Assembly (NCBI RefSeq): GCF_035046485.1
Contig: NC_085138.1
Span: 87,841,228-87,905,227, forward strand
Reading direction: 5' to 3'
Source: Aedes albopictus
Taxonomy: Eukaryota > Arthropoda > Insecta > Diptera > Culicidae
Length of the DNA: 64,000 nucleotides
Shown: positions 42,591 to 54,704 of the stretch, one piece after another
How positions within the stretch are numbered: the stretch's first letter is position 1
Layout: each line of letters begins with the position of its first letter
Notes under the pieces: generated by a model
The model's database searches: none
What the model was told of the DNA's origin: nothing
The model's input: the letters and a program-made list of their open reading frames with translations, nothing else
Program-made: the position numbers and the translations under genes

Positions 42591-44554
42591 GGTTGTAGGA
42601 TAAAAGGTCGAAGGTTAAAAGGTCGACGGTCAAAAAGTCGAAGGGTCAAAAGGTCGAAGGGTCAAAAGGTCGAAAGGTCGAAATAAAGAAAAATACCTAG
42701 GACAAAAGGTCGAAAGGACAAAAGCTCGAAAGGTCGAAAGGTCGAAGGGTCAAAAGGTCGAAAGGTCGAAATTGAAAAAAAAACTAAACTAGGACAAAAG
42801 GTCGAAAGGTCGAATTGAAAAATGGATGAAGGGGAACAATGACGATGATACAGAAGATCAAAATAACCATAAATTTTTTCTTTCCTCTTCCTTCTTACTT
42901 TACATTCTCACTGCAGCTATGCCTGCATCTTTTCAACTTAGTGTTCTTTTAGTATTTTCGCAGTTATCAATTGAAGGGCTTTCTTTGCCTGTCATTGTAT
43001 GAATTTTTATATTATATGACAAGCATGCACCATTCCTAAGAAGTCGACAATTTTCCTGACCGGAACGGGAGTCCAACCTTTAATTAGAGTGGGTTTTTAT
43101 AATAGTTGGCGTTTTCCTAGTACTTGTTTGTTGTAGAATGCATGATTCATTTGAACAATTATTGGCGTTACTACTATTAATTTATTTTATAGAGTTTAGC
43201 CTTTTTTCAAAGATAAGCTCTTCTTTCTTGTAATGCCTTTTTTCAGTTGTTGACATTATTACTATATTTTTTTTAATAGAATTTTGCCTTCTTTTAAACA
43301 TAGGCTGTTATTTCTAGTAGTGCTTCTTGACATTTTGTTGTCTACTTACTAATAATATATTCGTTTCTGAAATTTTGCCTTTTTTGAAAAATTTATCATT
43401 TCTTCGAGTTATACCGTCACAGGGAGCATTTAAAAAAAAAACTCGCAATATTTTCTTCAAAGTGATCTTCTTCACTGGCATAGTTCTGCAAAGTGATGTA
43501 AGCGACAATTTTGGCACATATTTGGTTATTATGCATTAAACATTTGATGTCCAAGTACTCGCCCAGCAACATTTCAGATCATGTAACAGGAATCGCATTA
43601 GTCCTTAAGAGTTTTTTAATTAGCATAGATATTACTATATGAAGCAATGAATTCAATAAATAGGTAAACTATTTCAAATCATGTTTTTATGTTGTTGTTT
43701 TTTTATTTATTTTTTTGTAGTAACATATTTACAGCTATTGGCGTGACTACCATTATTTTTCCTATATAATTTTACCTTCTTTTGAACATAGGCTGTTCTT
43801 TCCAGTAATGGTTTTTGATAACTTTTGGCGTACTTACTAATGATATAATTGTGTATAATATTTTTCCTTCTTTTAAAAATAGGTCGTTCTTTCTAGTTAT
43901 ACTATCACAGCGATTATTTTAAGAATGTCCAAAGAGATCTCCAACAAAGATTTACTTAAATATCAAAAGATGTGAAGATCAACGTTACGTTTTATTTTTT
44001 TTTAATAACTTCTAATTCAATGTACTTATTAGACATTGCATTTTTGATACTTTATACGTAATTTTTCTATTCGTTTTGACCATTTCTTTTTATTCCAGGC
44101 TAAAACTCATATTTATTATGAGTGACGCAATGCGAAAAATATTTTTGGCGTAAATCATCGCGCTGCAGGTACTTGAATAAATTTGAAATCCACTTTTCGT
44201 GCATTACGAATCCTGGCCTTTCAGATTTATTACTAACTACAGCCTTCGAGCCTTTGACCTTCCAACCTTCTTCCTCTCGACATTTGGCCTTATTATTTTT
44301 TTATTTTGAACTTTCGACCTTTCGACCTTTTGACCCTTCGACCTTTCGACCCTTTGTCATGGTTATTTTTTTGTTATTTCGATCTTTCCAAATTTTGACC
44401 GCTTGTCATTTCGACCTTTCGACCTTTTGTCCAAGTTATTTTTATATTTCGACCTTTCGACCTTTTGACCTTTCGACCTTTTGTCCTTTCGACCTTTCGA
44501 TTTTCGACCTTATGACCTTCGATCTTTTGACCTTCGACCTTTTGTCATAGATCC
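42591..44554. mobile_element. Foldback-like element, tandem-repeat TIRs, 9-bp TSD
   Basis: Perfect 9-bp duplication CATAGAGAT at 42582-42590 and 44555-44563. The ends are inverted (left GGTTGTAGGATAAAAGGTCG; right reverse complement GGATCTATGACAAAAGGTCG). They lead into long TIRs built from AAAGGTCGAAGG-type subrepeats (42600-42815; inverted at ~44245-44545). The interior has a ~88-bp degenerate tandem repeat (GCCTTCTTTTAAACATAGGC) and no transposase. The empty site is preserved in the inner U copy near 45768 (reverse complement of CATAGAGATTTAAATCCC). Confidence 0.88.
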
Positions 44555-44998
44555 CATAGAGATTTAAATCCCAGTTTAAGAGCGCCCCTAATCAAACACA
44601 ATCGATTTGAATTCTGAGAAAAACAAAACGGTGGTAGTGATATTTATCCATGCATCGGAACTCTAGCCCCATCCATGTCTTGCTTCTAGTTTAGTCCCAG
44701 GACAATAAAGAAAAACCCGGGACTTTAGGCTAGTTGCACTCTGTCAAATTAAAGAATGTTACCAGAACTTAACAGTCCTTGATAGGTTAGTACGCAGTTA
44801 GATACGTAAAGCATGTTTGTTTTCCTAACATCAAGTGTAGTCTCGGGTGGGCAAAGTCCGATTCTTTAACTATCAGCAAGGCAGAATAAATGCAATTTTA
44901 GAAACTGTCACCAGTAACAAGGGCTTTGTACCATGAATCCTTATTACCAATACACATTACCCCAACTTGACAAACCGTATGTCACTAGGGTTCGGTTT

Positions 44999-45966
44999 TC
45001 GGCTGTTCGGGTCCGAATGAAGTTGATCATCAATATTAACTTCTTTTCCCGATCAGCCTAGATAGCTGTGTAGTGTCGGTAGCGGTTGTCTCAACTGGCT
45101 AAGAATAACACTACGGACCACCTGTTCCAGGGGTAAAAGTCCACTAAACAGGGAACCCCAATCCAAGGTGTCAGGCGACCCGTGCTGATGGATGAATGGT
45201 TAGGGGGGTTTAAAATATGCTCGATCTTTAACGGAGCCCGTAACGTAGGTAGATCGCCTTTATGTGTTGCGTTACGGTTCAAGATCTACCAAACCGAACC
45301 CTAGTGACATCCGGTTTGTCAAGTTGGGGTAATGTGTTTTGGTAATAAGGATTCATGGTACAAAGTCCTTGTTACTGGTGACAGTTTCTAAAATTGCATT
45401 TATTCTGCCTTGCTGATAGTTAAAGAATCGGACTTTGCCCACCCGAGACTACATTTCATGTTAGGAAAACAAACATGCTTTACGTATCTAATTGCGTACT
45501 AACCTATCAAGGACTGTTAAGTTCTGGTAATTCAAGGACTCACGTGCATTCTTATTGCAGAACACATTCTCTAATTTGACAGAGTTTTGCAACTAGCCTA
45601 AAGTCCCGGGTTTTTCTTTGTTGTTCTGGGACTAAACTAGAAGCAAGACATGGATGGGGCTAGAGTTCCGATGCATGGATAAATATCAGTACCACCGTTT
45701 TGTTTTTCTCTGTATTCAAATAGATTGTGTTTGATTAGGGGCGCTCTTTCGCTGGGATTTAAATCTCTATGATAACGGGACCTTTTTATCTCAATCTATT
45801 TCTTGCACCTCTGGGATAACGAAAAAGGAACTGTACAGAAATCGATGCTTCATTGCCTCTCAATGACAATGGAGTAGTACGACATGCACTAAATACTAAG
45901 GATACGGGTAATGCCACAAAAGATCTAAATACTGGTCGCAGTGGCTCACCCGAACAGAAAAAAAAA
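44999..45966 (+). mobile_element. Poly(A) retroposon U, inner copy, 11-bp TSD
   Basis: Plus-oriented 968-bp copy ending in A9, inserted into the minus-oriented outer U. GGGTTCGGTTT flanks it at 44988-44998 and 45967-45977. Joining the flanks reproduces the internal sequence that U itself has at its own 45280-45295 region, so the target site is proven internally. The opposing copies make the large inverted-repeat pattern of 42.4-46.3 kb. Confidence 0.88.
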
Positions 45967-46637
45967 GGGTTCGGTTTGGTAGATCTTGAACCGTAACGCA
46001 ACACATGAAAGCGATCTACCTATGTTACGGGCTCCGTTAAAGATCGGGCATATTTTAAACCCCCTTAACCATTCATCCATCAGCACGGGTCGCCTGACAC
46101 CTTGGATAGGGGCTCCCTGCTAAGTGGACTTTTACCCCCAGAACAGGTGGTCCGTAGTGTTATTCTTAGCCAATTGAAACAACCGCTACCAACACTACTC
46201 AGCTATCTAGGCTGATCGGGAGAAGAAGTTAACATTGATGGCTAACTTCTAAACGAGCCCGTTCAGCGCGTTCATCTTCGGATGAACCTGATGTCTTTTC
46301 TTGTAGTTATGATTCTTCAGCTTCGGCTCGGAGTATTGTAACTATAGAATCGATCGAGTGGGCACTTAATAGCTTTGCTCTTTTCAAATCTCCTGGGACA
46401 GATGGGATTTGTCCTATTTTGCTTCAGAAGGGATTTGATTATTTCGAACATGTTTTGAAAAAAAAATACTTCTTTGCAGTTTTGCTACTGAGTATATTCC
46501 CAAATCATGGCGGGATATTACTGTGAAGATCATTTCGAAACTGGGTCGTGCGTCGTATGAAGAAGCAAAGAGTTTCAGACCTCTCAGTTTGACCTCTTTT
46601 CTTCTAAAGTGCTTAGAAAGCATTGTCGATAATTATA

Positions 46638-48314
46638 CCCGAGCAGAGGAGAATAGCAAGTTAATAACTATGAAATCACTTAACCTGTTTTTATATCTTG
46701 TTTTGTAATTAATAAATTATCAAGGCATAACTTTTCCATAACAAATTTTGTTGGACAATCTGATTTTGTTATAATCAAGCTATTGATTATTTAAATAACA
46801 TGTTTTGTTGAAGTACAAGTTTAGTTATTGTTGTACTATTGATCAACTTATCAGCAATAGCACAACAGTAACAAGTTTTGAAATCACAGCAACAATTCGA
46901 CAATTATGACCTATCCCTTTGTGTTGTTCCATTTTTGTATTCAGTTAAAAAGGAAATTCCTGAACGACTCTTTTTAAGAATTCTTTAAATAATTTTCGGA
47001 TAAGCACTTGGAAGTTCTTGGGGAACCTTTCGATAAATCCCTGGAGAAGTCTTCAAGAGAACTACTGGCGCAATTTTTTTAGAAATTTCGAAGTTAATTT
47101 TTCTGAGCAATTATTAGGATTTTTGGCAGAATCTTATGAAAAACTCCCGGAGAATTCTTCGGAAAAACTCATAATGAAATCCTCAAAGAAATTTTCAGAG
47201 AAATCTTAAGATGAACTTCAGAACTAATGATCACAGGAAATTCTGAAGAAACCCTTGAAGGGATTCTAAGCAGGATTCTGGAGGAATTTCGAGGAGTCTT
47301 TGAAAATCCATGAAAGATTCCGTCAAAGAACTCTTGGAGAAATTTCTGGAAGATTTTTGGAGTCATTTATGGAAAAGTTTATGAACAAATCCGTCGACAA
47401 ATTTTTGGAAGAATTTAATGACAAAGTCATTTGATAAACATAAAAGGAGTTTTTGACGGAATCCTTAGAGAAATTAATAGAGGAATTTTGGAAAAAAAAT
47501 ATTGCAAACATTCCTGGTGAAAGTCCTGTAGGAATCATCAGAGGAAGTTCAGGAGAAATTAAAGCTAAATTTTTTGAGGAATTCTTGTAGAATCCAGGAG
47601 AAATATTCGACATAACTCTTGAATCCAGGAAAATGGTAATAATCTGTACAATATTACCAATATCCCAAAATTTTTCTGCAAAACTGTTGAGCATTCTAAA
47701 AATTCTTCATTTTCTATGCTGAAAAAAAAAACAAAGGTCACACGTGCTCCGAAAACAATTAAAGTATAACAGTTTATTAATTACAGGTGGAAATCGAAGC
47801 TCGTCGTATTTGATAATATAGAAATTACTAAAGTTCGATTATCATGCGACTTCAAATCTCTTAGAATGAATTAAAAGCTGAATATAGTATTTTTCGATCA
47901 TTTGAAAATATTTCTTATGTCAGAGTGATGAACCTCATGTTATTGGCGGGTTTGTGAGACAAAGCGAATAATTTTATAAAATAAATATTATAACTTATTT
48001 AGTAACGAGTTTGATATCATAGCAAATTCTGCTCTCCGATTATTATCAATAACATATTAATATCAAAATTTGTTATTGACATATTTCCCGAATTAACTGT
48101 TATTAAGTTGTTATTGAAACTAACAAAATAAGTTATTGAAATAGTTTTCCAGGAACATTTTTTGTTATGGAATTTGTTATTTTGCCGCTTATGACAGACA
48201 AGTTTATATCACAATATGTTATGGTAATAACTTAAAAATAATCGATTTTATTATTCAGTTATTTTTCCCAAATAACACTGCTCCTTATGCTGTTGTTATT
48301 CCTTTCTGCTCGGG
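46638..48314. mobile_element. MITE with CCCGAGCAGA ends, TSD TA
   Basis: CCCGAGCAGAGG at the left and TTTCTGCTCGGG at the right, TA on both sides (46636-46637, 48315-48316). Excision restores the LINE frame (..VDNY then IRDV..). The 1.68-kb length is due to an internal GAATTCC-type repeat (46940-47700); the outer parts are GTTATT-rich as in the other family members. Confidence 0.88.
46940..47700. repeat. GAATTCC-type minisatellite, array 4 inside a MITE
   Basis: Modules such as AAATTCCTGAA, GGAGAATTCTTCGG and AGGAATTTTGG in loose tandem. More diverged than array 3. Short Lys/Glu/Phe-rich frames result. Confidence 0.6.
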
Positions 48315-48847
48315 TATCCGTGATGTTCATCTGACCAACGTGCCTCTTCATGTGAACCAACATGCCTATCAATCTGGTAAGCCCACTGTGACACTTTTAC
48401 ACGAGGTTGTTTACGATATCGAGAAGGCATTCGCTGAAAAGCAATCTTGCTTAGATGTTTTCTTAGATATTGCGGGTGCCTTTGACAACATGCCTTTCGA
48501 TGCCATATTGGAAGCCGAACGGGATCATGGTACATATATCTCCAATGATTTCCAACTTGATTAACCAAACGCTCAAAAACCGACATCACTTCTCGACATT
48601 GCGCCAAGTAGCGATTAGGAAATTGAGTGTTTGTGGATGCCCCCAAGGGGGAATCTTGACACCACTTTTGTGGAATCTCGTAGCAGATACGCTATTGAAG
48701 CAACTCAATAATTGCGGGTTTTCTATTTAGGATTATGCTGACGACTACCTAACATTGTTAGTCAGTATGTGGATCAGCACCCTTTTCGACCTGATGCAAA
48801 GAGCTCTTCAGGTAGTGGCCTTTCGGTAAATCATAATAAAACATGTA

Positions 48848-49805
48848 TAGACTGTTTCAGAAATTATAAATACACTAACGATTAACTGCCATTTCAATAT
48901 GAACACAATATTCGAAAAAGTTTCTTCTAGCTCTTATAGTAAGCATGCTAACGAAGCAAATAATACCAATTTTGTTGATGTTTCTGGTAAAAGTTAAAGA
49001 ATAGGGCTATGTAAACGAGATGATTAAAATTTGAAGTTGCACAAAGTGGTCAAAAAATGTAGTATAGTAGAAAAGAAAAAAATCTCACTGATAAAATATT
49101 TATTTTCTAAACACAATAAAAATTGCTGTATCGATAATAAAAGATATTTCTCGATTGGTAAGAGTAATTTTTACTGGAATATTTGAACAAGAACCCCCAT
49201 TACGGGACTTCTCAATACATTTTTTTTGTTTCAAATTTCTCAACAACAGCAGTAGCAACAAACGTTAAGCAAACGAATGTCTTAATTACTGCTTACTGCA
49301 TTCGTTTTTATGGTATGACAAGCTTTGCTATCTGAAGGATCGAAAGAGCTGAAAAAATAAGTTTGATTAGATTAAATGCGTTCAGGAAAGCTAAGAAACG
49401 GTGTAGTAGTTCTTATGTTCCGTGAAAAACCTTAAAAAATAAGAAACTTGATCTCCGAAAAAATGTTGTAAAAATGCCTTTATCGATTTTTCCCAAATTT
49501 TGATAAAGGCATTCCTTAGACAACTTGTTGAGAAAGCGAATGTGATAAACATTTAGACTTTTTTTGGTATTTAGTTATAAATAATGTTGATATCATTAAA
49601 AAACACCTTTGTGCAAATGCAAATTTGAAAAATTAAGTTATTTGTTAAAGAACTCGACTGTTCTTTAAAATATCAAGACAATTGAAAGGAAATGTAAAAA
49701 TAAGGAGTACAATATGCTATACTCTGAAAGAAGTTGGTAAAAATCATTAGAATAGTTCATTTAATTTAATAAACAAAGTGTATTTATAATTTCTGAAACA
49801 GTCTA
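48848..49805. mobile_element. Tc1/mariner-like non-autonomous element, 28-bp TIR
   Basis: Perfect inverted ends containing GACTGTTTCAGAAATTATAA (48850-48877 and 49776-49803), flanked by TATA on both sides, so the duplication is TA or TATA. No transposase frame. The LINE frame resumes just after it (SRRSE/TKKRNRN region). Confidence 0.75.
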
Positions 49806-49902
49806 TAGGTATTGCTAATTTCACGAAGAAGCGAAACCGTAATGGCGTTTGACTTTTGCGTCTCTTTAATTCTGAAATCGATGTGACTAAACAGGTGAAG
49901 TA

Positions 49903-50117
49903 CCGTAAACCGGGGTCAAATTGATCTCCGGGTCGAAATTGATCAGACGATTTTCCGTTAGCTAAAACATACTTCAAATAGTTTCCAAGCAAATATCTTT
50001 TAGTATCGGTTCCCAACTGCACGATAGTTGAAAAGAAATTACTTAAAATATGCTAAACCTATCCGAAACACGTGTGATCAATTTCGACCCGAAGATCAAT
50101 TTGACCCCGGTTTACGG
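49903..50117. mobile_element. 215-bp MITE, TIR CCGTAAACCGGGGTCAAATT, TSD TA
   Basis: CCGTAAACCGGGGTCAAATT and its inverse flank a 215-bp element. TA (or GTAC) is duplicated at 49901-49902 and 50118-50119. Removing it restores VKYVGVILDSKLS in the LINE RT. Inner repeats of GATCAATTTCGACCCG add to the TIR. Confidence 0.85.
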
Positions 50118-50207
50118 TACGTTGGAGTTATTCTTGATTCCAAGCTTTCCTGAACACCTAACTTTGAAAAGTTCAGAATCAAGAAAGCTTGTATGGCCTT
50201 CGGGCAA

Positions 50208-50560
50208 TGCCGGTGAACCTTTGGTAAAAATTAGTGTCTCAAACCCAAATGTATCAAATGGATTTACATAACTGTTGTTCGGTGAATATTGGCTTATGGA
50301 TGTTTTGTGTGATGGCAGAAGGGCGAAGTGAGAACGATCCAATCAAAATTAGGCCACCTTCAAAGAATGTGCATGTTTGGAACGTTCTCTCCAATTCCCA
50401 CAACAGCGCTCGAAGTTCTCTTTGACGTTATCCCACTTGACTTTCATCATAAACAAGAAGCACTATTTTGCACATACCGTTTACGGGTACTCGTTCTTGA
50501 AGAGTAAATTCCTGTGAACCGCAGATCAAAACACACCTCGTTCTTTCCTTACTTACCTTA
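50208..50560. other. Unassigned sequence between LINE relics
   Basis: No gene or terminus recognised. Confidence 0.35.
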
Positions 50561-50564
50561 CCGA

Positions 50565-52183
50565 TCAGGCTAAGACCTGGGTGGCCTCTGCTGTACATAG
50601 TAGCCGCCTCCATTCCACTCGGTCCATGGCTGTTTGTCTCCAGTTCCGCACTCTGCGTAGGGTCCGCAGATTGTCCTCCACTTGGTCGACCCACCTAGCT
50701 CGCTGCGCTCTACGTCTTCTTGTATCGGTCGGTTGACTCTCGAGAACCATTTTAGTCGGGTTGCTATCCGACATCCTGATGACGTGACCCGCCCACCGTA
50801 GCCTCCCGATTTTCGCGGTATGGACGATGGTTGGTTCTCCCAGCAACTGATGCAGCTCGTGGTTCATTCGCTTTCTCCAAGTCCCGTCTTCCATCTGCAC
50901 TCCGCCGTAGATGGTACGCAACAACTTCCGTTCGAAAACTCCAAGAGCGCGTTGGTCCTCTGCACGTAGAGTCCATGCTTCGTTCCCATAGAGGACTAAT
51001 GGTCTAATCAGCGTTTTGTAGATAGTTAACTTCGTGTTACGGTGAACTTTATTCGATCGTAGAGTTCTGCGGAGTCCAAAGTAAGAACGATTTCCTGCCA
51101 CAATGTGCCTCTGAATATCTCTACTGGTGTTGTTGTCGGCGGTCACCAGTGATTCCAAGTACACGAATTCTTCAACCGCCTCGATTTCATTACCGTCGAT
51201 ATAAATTCGGGGTGGCGGGCGCGGTGATTCCTCCCTGGAGCCCTTTGCCATCATGTACTTTGTCTTCGACACATTAATGACTAATCCGATTCGTCTGGCT
51301 TCACTCTTTAGTCGGATGTACATTTCCGCCATCGTCTCAAATTTACGAGCAATAATATCAATATCATCGGCGAAACCAAGCAGCTGAACGGACTTCATAA
51401 AAATCGTTCCACTCGTGTTTATCCCCACTCTCCTAATTACACCCTCTAAAGCAACGTTAAACATCAAGCACGAAAGACCATCACCTTGCCGTAACCCTCT
51501 GCGAGAATCGAACGGACTCGAGAGTGTTCCTGATACTCGAACTACGCACATCACTCGATCCATCGTCACCTTGATCAACCGTGTCAGTTTATCCGGGAAT
51601 CCGTATTCGTGCATAATCTGCCATAGCTGTTCTCGATCGATTGTATCATACGCCGATTTGAAATCGATGAACAAGTGATGTGTGGGCACGTTGTATTCGC
51701 GGCATTTCTGCAACACCTGGCGGATGGCGAACATCTGGTCCGTTGTAGCGCGATCACCCATGAATCCAGCCTGATATTGCCCCAGGAATTCTCTTGCAAT
51801 TGGTGATAGACGGCGGCATAAATCTTGTAGGTAGCGCTCAGTAGTGCGATCGCGCGATAGTTCCCGCAATCCAACTTGTCGCCCTTTTTGTAGATGGGAC
51901 ACACGATACCTTCCATCCATTCCTCCAGTAATGCTTCCTCTTCCCAAATCTGAGTAATGACCCAGTGTAGTGCTTTTCCATCGTAATTTAGAAGCTCGCT
52001 TGGAAGTTGATCTGCTCCAGCGGCTTTGTTGTTTTTCAATTGGCCAACCTCCTCCTCAATCTCCTGGAGGTCAGGGGCCGGAAGTCTTTCGTCCTGTGCA
52101 CATACTCCTAGATCTGTTACCACCTCGTTGTTTTCACTATTGATGAATTGGGAAAAAGTGGTTGATCCCTTTAGAATACACAA
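50565..52183 (-). pseudogene. RTE-type LINE reverse transcriptase relic
   Basis: Minus strand, 5'-truncated. The first frame (52183 to ~51815) has LKNNKAAGADQLPSELLNYD and WMEGIVCPIYKKGDKLDCGN. A frameshift near 51815 moves to the second frame: GQYQAGFMGDRATTDQMF, FIDFKSAYDTIDREQLW, SRRGLRQGDGLSCLMFNVAL, the catalytic GFADDIDIIARKF, SKTKYMMAKGS, and the C-terminal RLRWAGHVIRMSD and RARWVDQVEDNLRTL, ending at 50565. Except for the frameshift and the missing endonuclease it is well preserved. A second fragment of the same family lies at 59810-60005. Confidence 0.85.
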
Positions 52184-54457
52184 TCAATTTAGTAAAAAAT
52201 CACACTCGGTGAAATTATTTTCGGGGAAACGTATTTCATCCTTTGTCACTCTTCCTTGCTCGAAGAAATTTCCAACAAAAACGAAAACTCTCGTTCGTAT
52301 GCACGCACATCCTAATTAAATAATCCACTCAAAGTGTCGTAAAAATGGAAGCGCGACAACTTAGCTCTTGGTATTTCTGCTGAACTCACATATCAGGTAC
52401 CAACTCTTGGCAGAATTCCTCCGTTGTTGATGCATACATTTCTGAAGCTCGTAATTCCTTAGAAGTTATTATATTTACCATAACGCCTCATACAACAACG
52501 AGGATGTATCGAAGAGCCCTGCACTGCGGCGGTCCTTCTTTGAAGTTTTCCTGCACCATCGAGCACACACATACACAGCCACGTTCACAACGTTGTTGCA
52601 TGTCTTCATCGTCGCATGATGCATCCATCCGTACGTAACCATGTGATTGGCGCCCGTCGTCACACTATACGGCATCACCGCACCAACTCAGTTCCTGGAT
52701 GTGGATGAAAGACTTGATGAAAATAATAATTAAGCATGCCTGGTGCTGCCAATAATCAGAAACCCGGTCGATACCATCGATGGCAACGACAACGAGTGAG
52801 CGAACGAACGTGAGTGGTGGCGATGATGACAGCATTGAAACTCTCTGGCTTGCCTCCTCAGCCCGTCCCGGTTCCATCCATGTGCGAATGGGTAATTGAT
52901 CATAATTGGAGCTAATTATCTGCTCTTGTTACATGGGGCGTTCGATGTACCGTGAGTCGGATGATAAAGTTCTGCGACAATAATGTAAAAACACATATGC
53001 AGTAAAGAAGCGTTTCGAGAGCCTTTTATTCATAACATGCCAAACATGCCTATGCGAGTAAAATCGTGCCATTACTCACTCATTCTGTCTCATTATGCCT
53101 GTCGCAGAGTTTTACCGTTTTGTCCACAATTCCAACCAAGGACGCCGCGCCGATGCGATGGATGGTGCTGCTCTTAATATGATGAAATTCCAACGAAATT
53201 GATGGCATGGAACCGAGTAGGGCGATGATCAAATTTATCTTGCTGCAAGTCTTTATTGTAACTTTCATAAATTTTACGAGGATCCTTCTTCGAACCCGGG
53301 GTTTAACAACAGCTTGATGAACGATACGTTACACAATTTGAATACACACACTCTGACTGACTGCCATCGACCCAAGCTCTAGCTCTAACGCGTCTCGCAC
53401 ATGAGCGCATAAATTCCGATAAGCCGTCGTCGTCATGGTACTAGCTCTCGCCGTACTTGACGAAGAAATTATGCACCACCCAGATCCGGAAACCCAGCAC
53501 TAAAAGTTGAACCGAAGCCAACAAAGCACACAAGTGTCTCTTTATCGCTCCGACCAACCAACCACCAATCAAGATATTTCCTTCCGCAAACTTCCGGCAG
53601 CTAAGTGTTCACCTATCGCTACACGCGCGCCGCTCCGGCTAGATAAAGCTGCTTGTGGCCATATGGCTTGGAACCTTTTCTTATGTGCTTTCCCACCCCG
53701 TCTGGCCACCACCGTAGTACCGGGATACGCGAAGGAATACACGTTGCACATTTACCGTTGTCGTATTTATGTTGCTTCAGGCAGAAGTAAAATTCCTTGT
53801 AAAGGCGTTAATTTGCTTTCGGCAGGCTTCCGATGCTTTCTTGGCGCTGAAGGCTCACTACGAAGACGGTATTTGTTGCAGCACAGTGATTGCATCTTTA
53901 CCTGATAGAATCCGATGACAACAACTGTAAGCAACATGCTTCTCACGAAGTAAGTACTATTGATGTTATAGCACGTGATAGAGTTTTAAGAAAGAAGATT
54001 AAGTGCAAAAAGTCTCAATGATGAACTGGTTGATAGGTTAACGTCGTTGGCTAATTTTCTATTTTATGAGCATAAATAAGAAGCATTTTACGTCTGCCCT
54101 GAACGTCTAAAGTCTTTAGATCCTCACCCAGGCCCGTGCACAGAAAAGCAAAGCAAAGCAAAGATAACCGTACACATCGTAGTTGCTACTCCGTGATTGA
54201 CCAGAACAAATGAAGTTGCACAGAGAACCATTGAATGGTGCTTGGGACTAGCTACACACTCTCAATGTGCACAATTCGAGAGTTCAATATTTGAAAGTCT
54301 ATAACGGCACCGGCCACGGTCATCGGGAAAGGGGAAGGAATGTTAGTTCGACAACCGTTGTTACTAGAAACCGTGGAATCGACAGCATCCCCACAGTTGT
54401 CTCGGGAAGGAGTATTTGTTAGTAGGGCAGGGTAAGGTGTGGATCTTGGAGCCACCT
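52184..54457. other. Low-repeat intergenic stretch, no gene identified
   Basis: Base composition is less AT-rich than the neighbouring repeats, especially 52480-53900. I find no frame with a recognisable domain, no tRNA and no repeat ends. It could hold regulatory sequence or an untranslated exon of a gene outside the window, but nothing here shows it. Confidence 0.4.
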
Positions 54458-54704
54458 AACAGACGTAACACTTGCAAAATTTCCATCGACCACGCTTGTA
54501 ACGATCATTTTAAATTTTCATAGTTGTGGCTTTCACAACCAGAGGCGCGCGCATCGTTTTTCTATACGTTTGACGTTTCACTCTAGCGCCTTCTGTTGAC
54601 GATATTGCACAACACAGTGATTCGTGCAACTTTTCCAGCAGGTGATGGTGGTGTGAACTGGACGATGGATTTCCATGAAAAACGTTCAAGGTGTTACGTC
54701 TGTT
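54458..54704. mobile_element. 247-bp MITE, TIR AACAGACGTAACAC
   Basis: AACAGACGTAACACTT at the left and its inverse at the right (54691-54704). No ORF. Superfamily not assigned. Confidence 0.7.

Larger units (their letters stand above)
42386..46272 (-). mobile_element. Poly(A) retroposon U, outer copy, 11-bp TSD
   Basis: Minus-oriented: a poly(T) run at its left end (42388-42395) and its 5' end near 46272. CATCTTCGGAT flanks it at 42375-42385 and 46273-46283. Removing it restores the LINE reading frame (TSSD then EPDVF). About 935 bp of its own sequence remain once two later insertions (42591-44554 and 44999-45966) are taken out. Its 5' ~250 bp is related to the 5' UTR of the host LINE, so U may be an internally deleted, non-autonomous derivative. 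Confidence 0.85.
40735..50207 (+). mobile_element. Fossil Loa/Lian-like LINE with nested insertions
   Basis: A plus-strand non-LTR element. The 5' UTR starts near 40735 (ATGAAGTTGATC..GATCAGCCTAGATAGC). Endonuclease fragments follow at 41275-42385: QNGTAQATLVRKPYFRKGN, FYLGNLVNPVFAT, an internal deletion near 41760, then SDEESLSDHRYIFFEHLN. RT pieces come next: FKSPGTDGICPILLQ (46390), FRPLSLTSFLLKCLESI (46580), NVPLHVNQHAYQSGK (48335), GGILTPLLWN (48650) and DYADDYLTL (48730, one TAG just before it). KYVGVILDSKLS (split at 49902/50118) is last, and recognisable coding ends near 50207. Four direct insertions interrupt it: 42386-46272, 46638-48314, 48848-49805 and 49903-50117. Clade name tentative. 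Confidence 0.75.

Noticed and set aside
44122..44550. 142-codon frame rich in Phe/Asp/Leu
   Set aside because: Translation of the TTCGACCTTT subrepeats in the foldback element TIR.
42386..46272. Large palindrome interpreted as an inversion or assembly artefact
   Set aside because: Two separate 11-bp TSDs and A-tails explain the pattern as two retroposition events; the arms also differ by substitutions, unlike a collapsed artefact.
53507..53905. 132-codon plus-strand frame in the GC-richer interval
   Set aside because: No recognisable domain, no conserved motif, and an overlapping minus-strand frame of similar quality; chance is sufficient.
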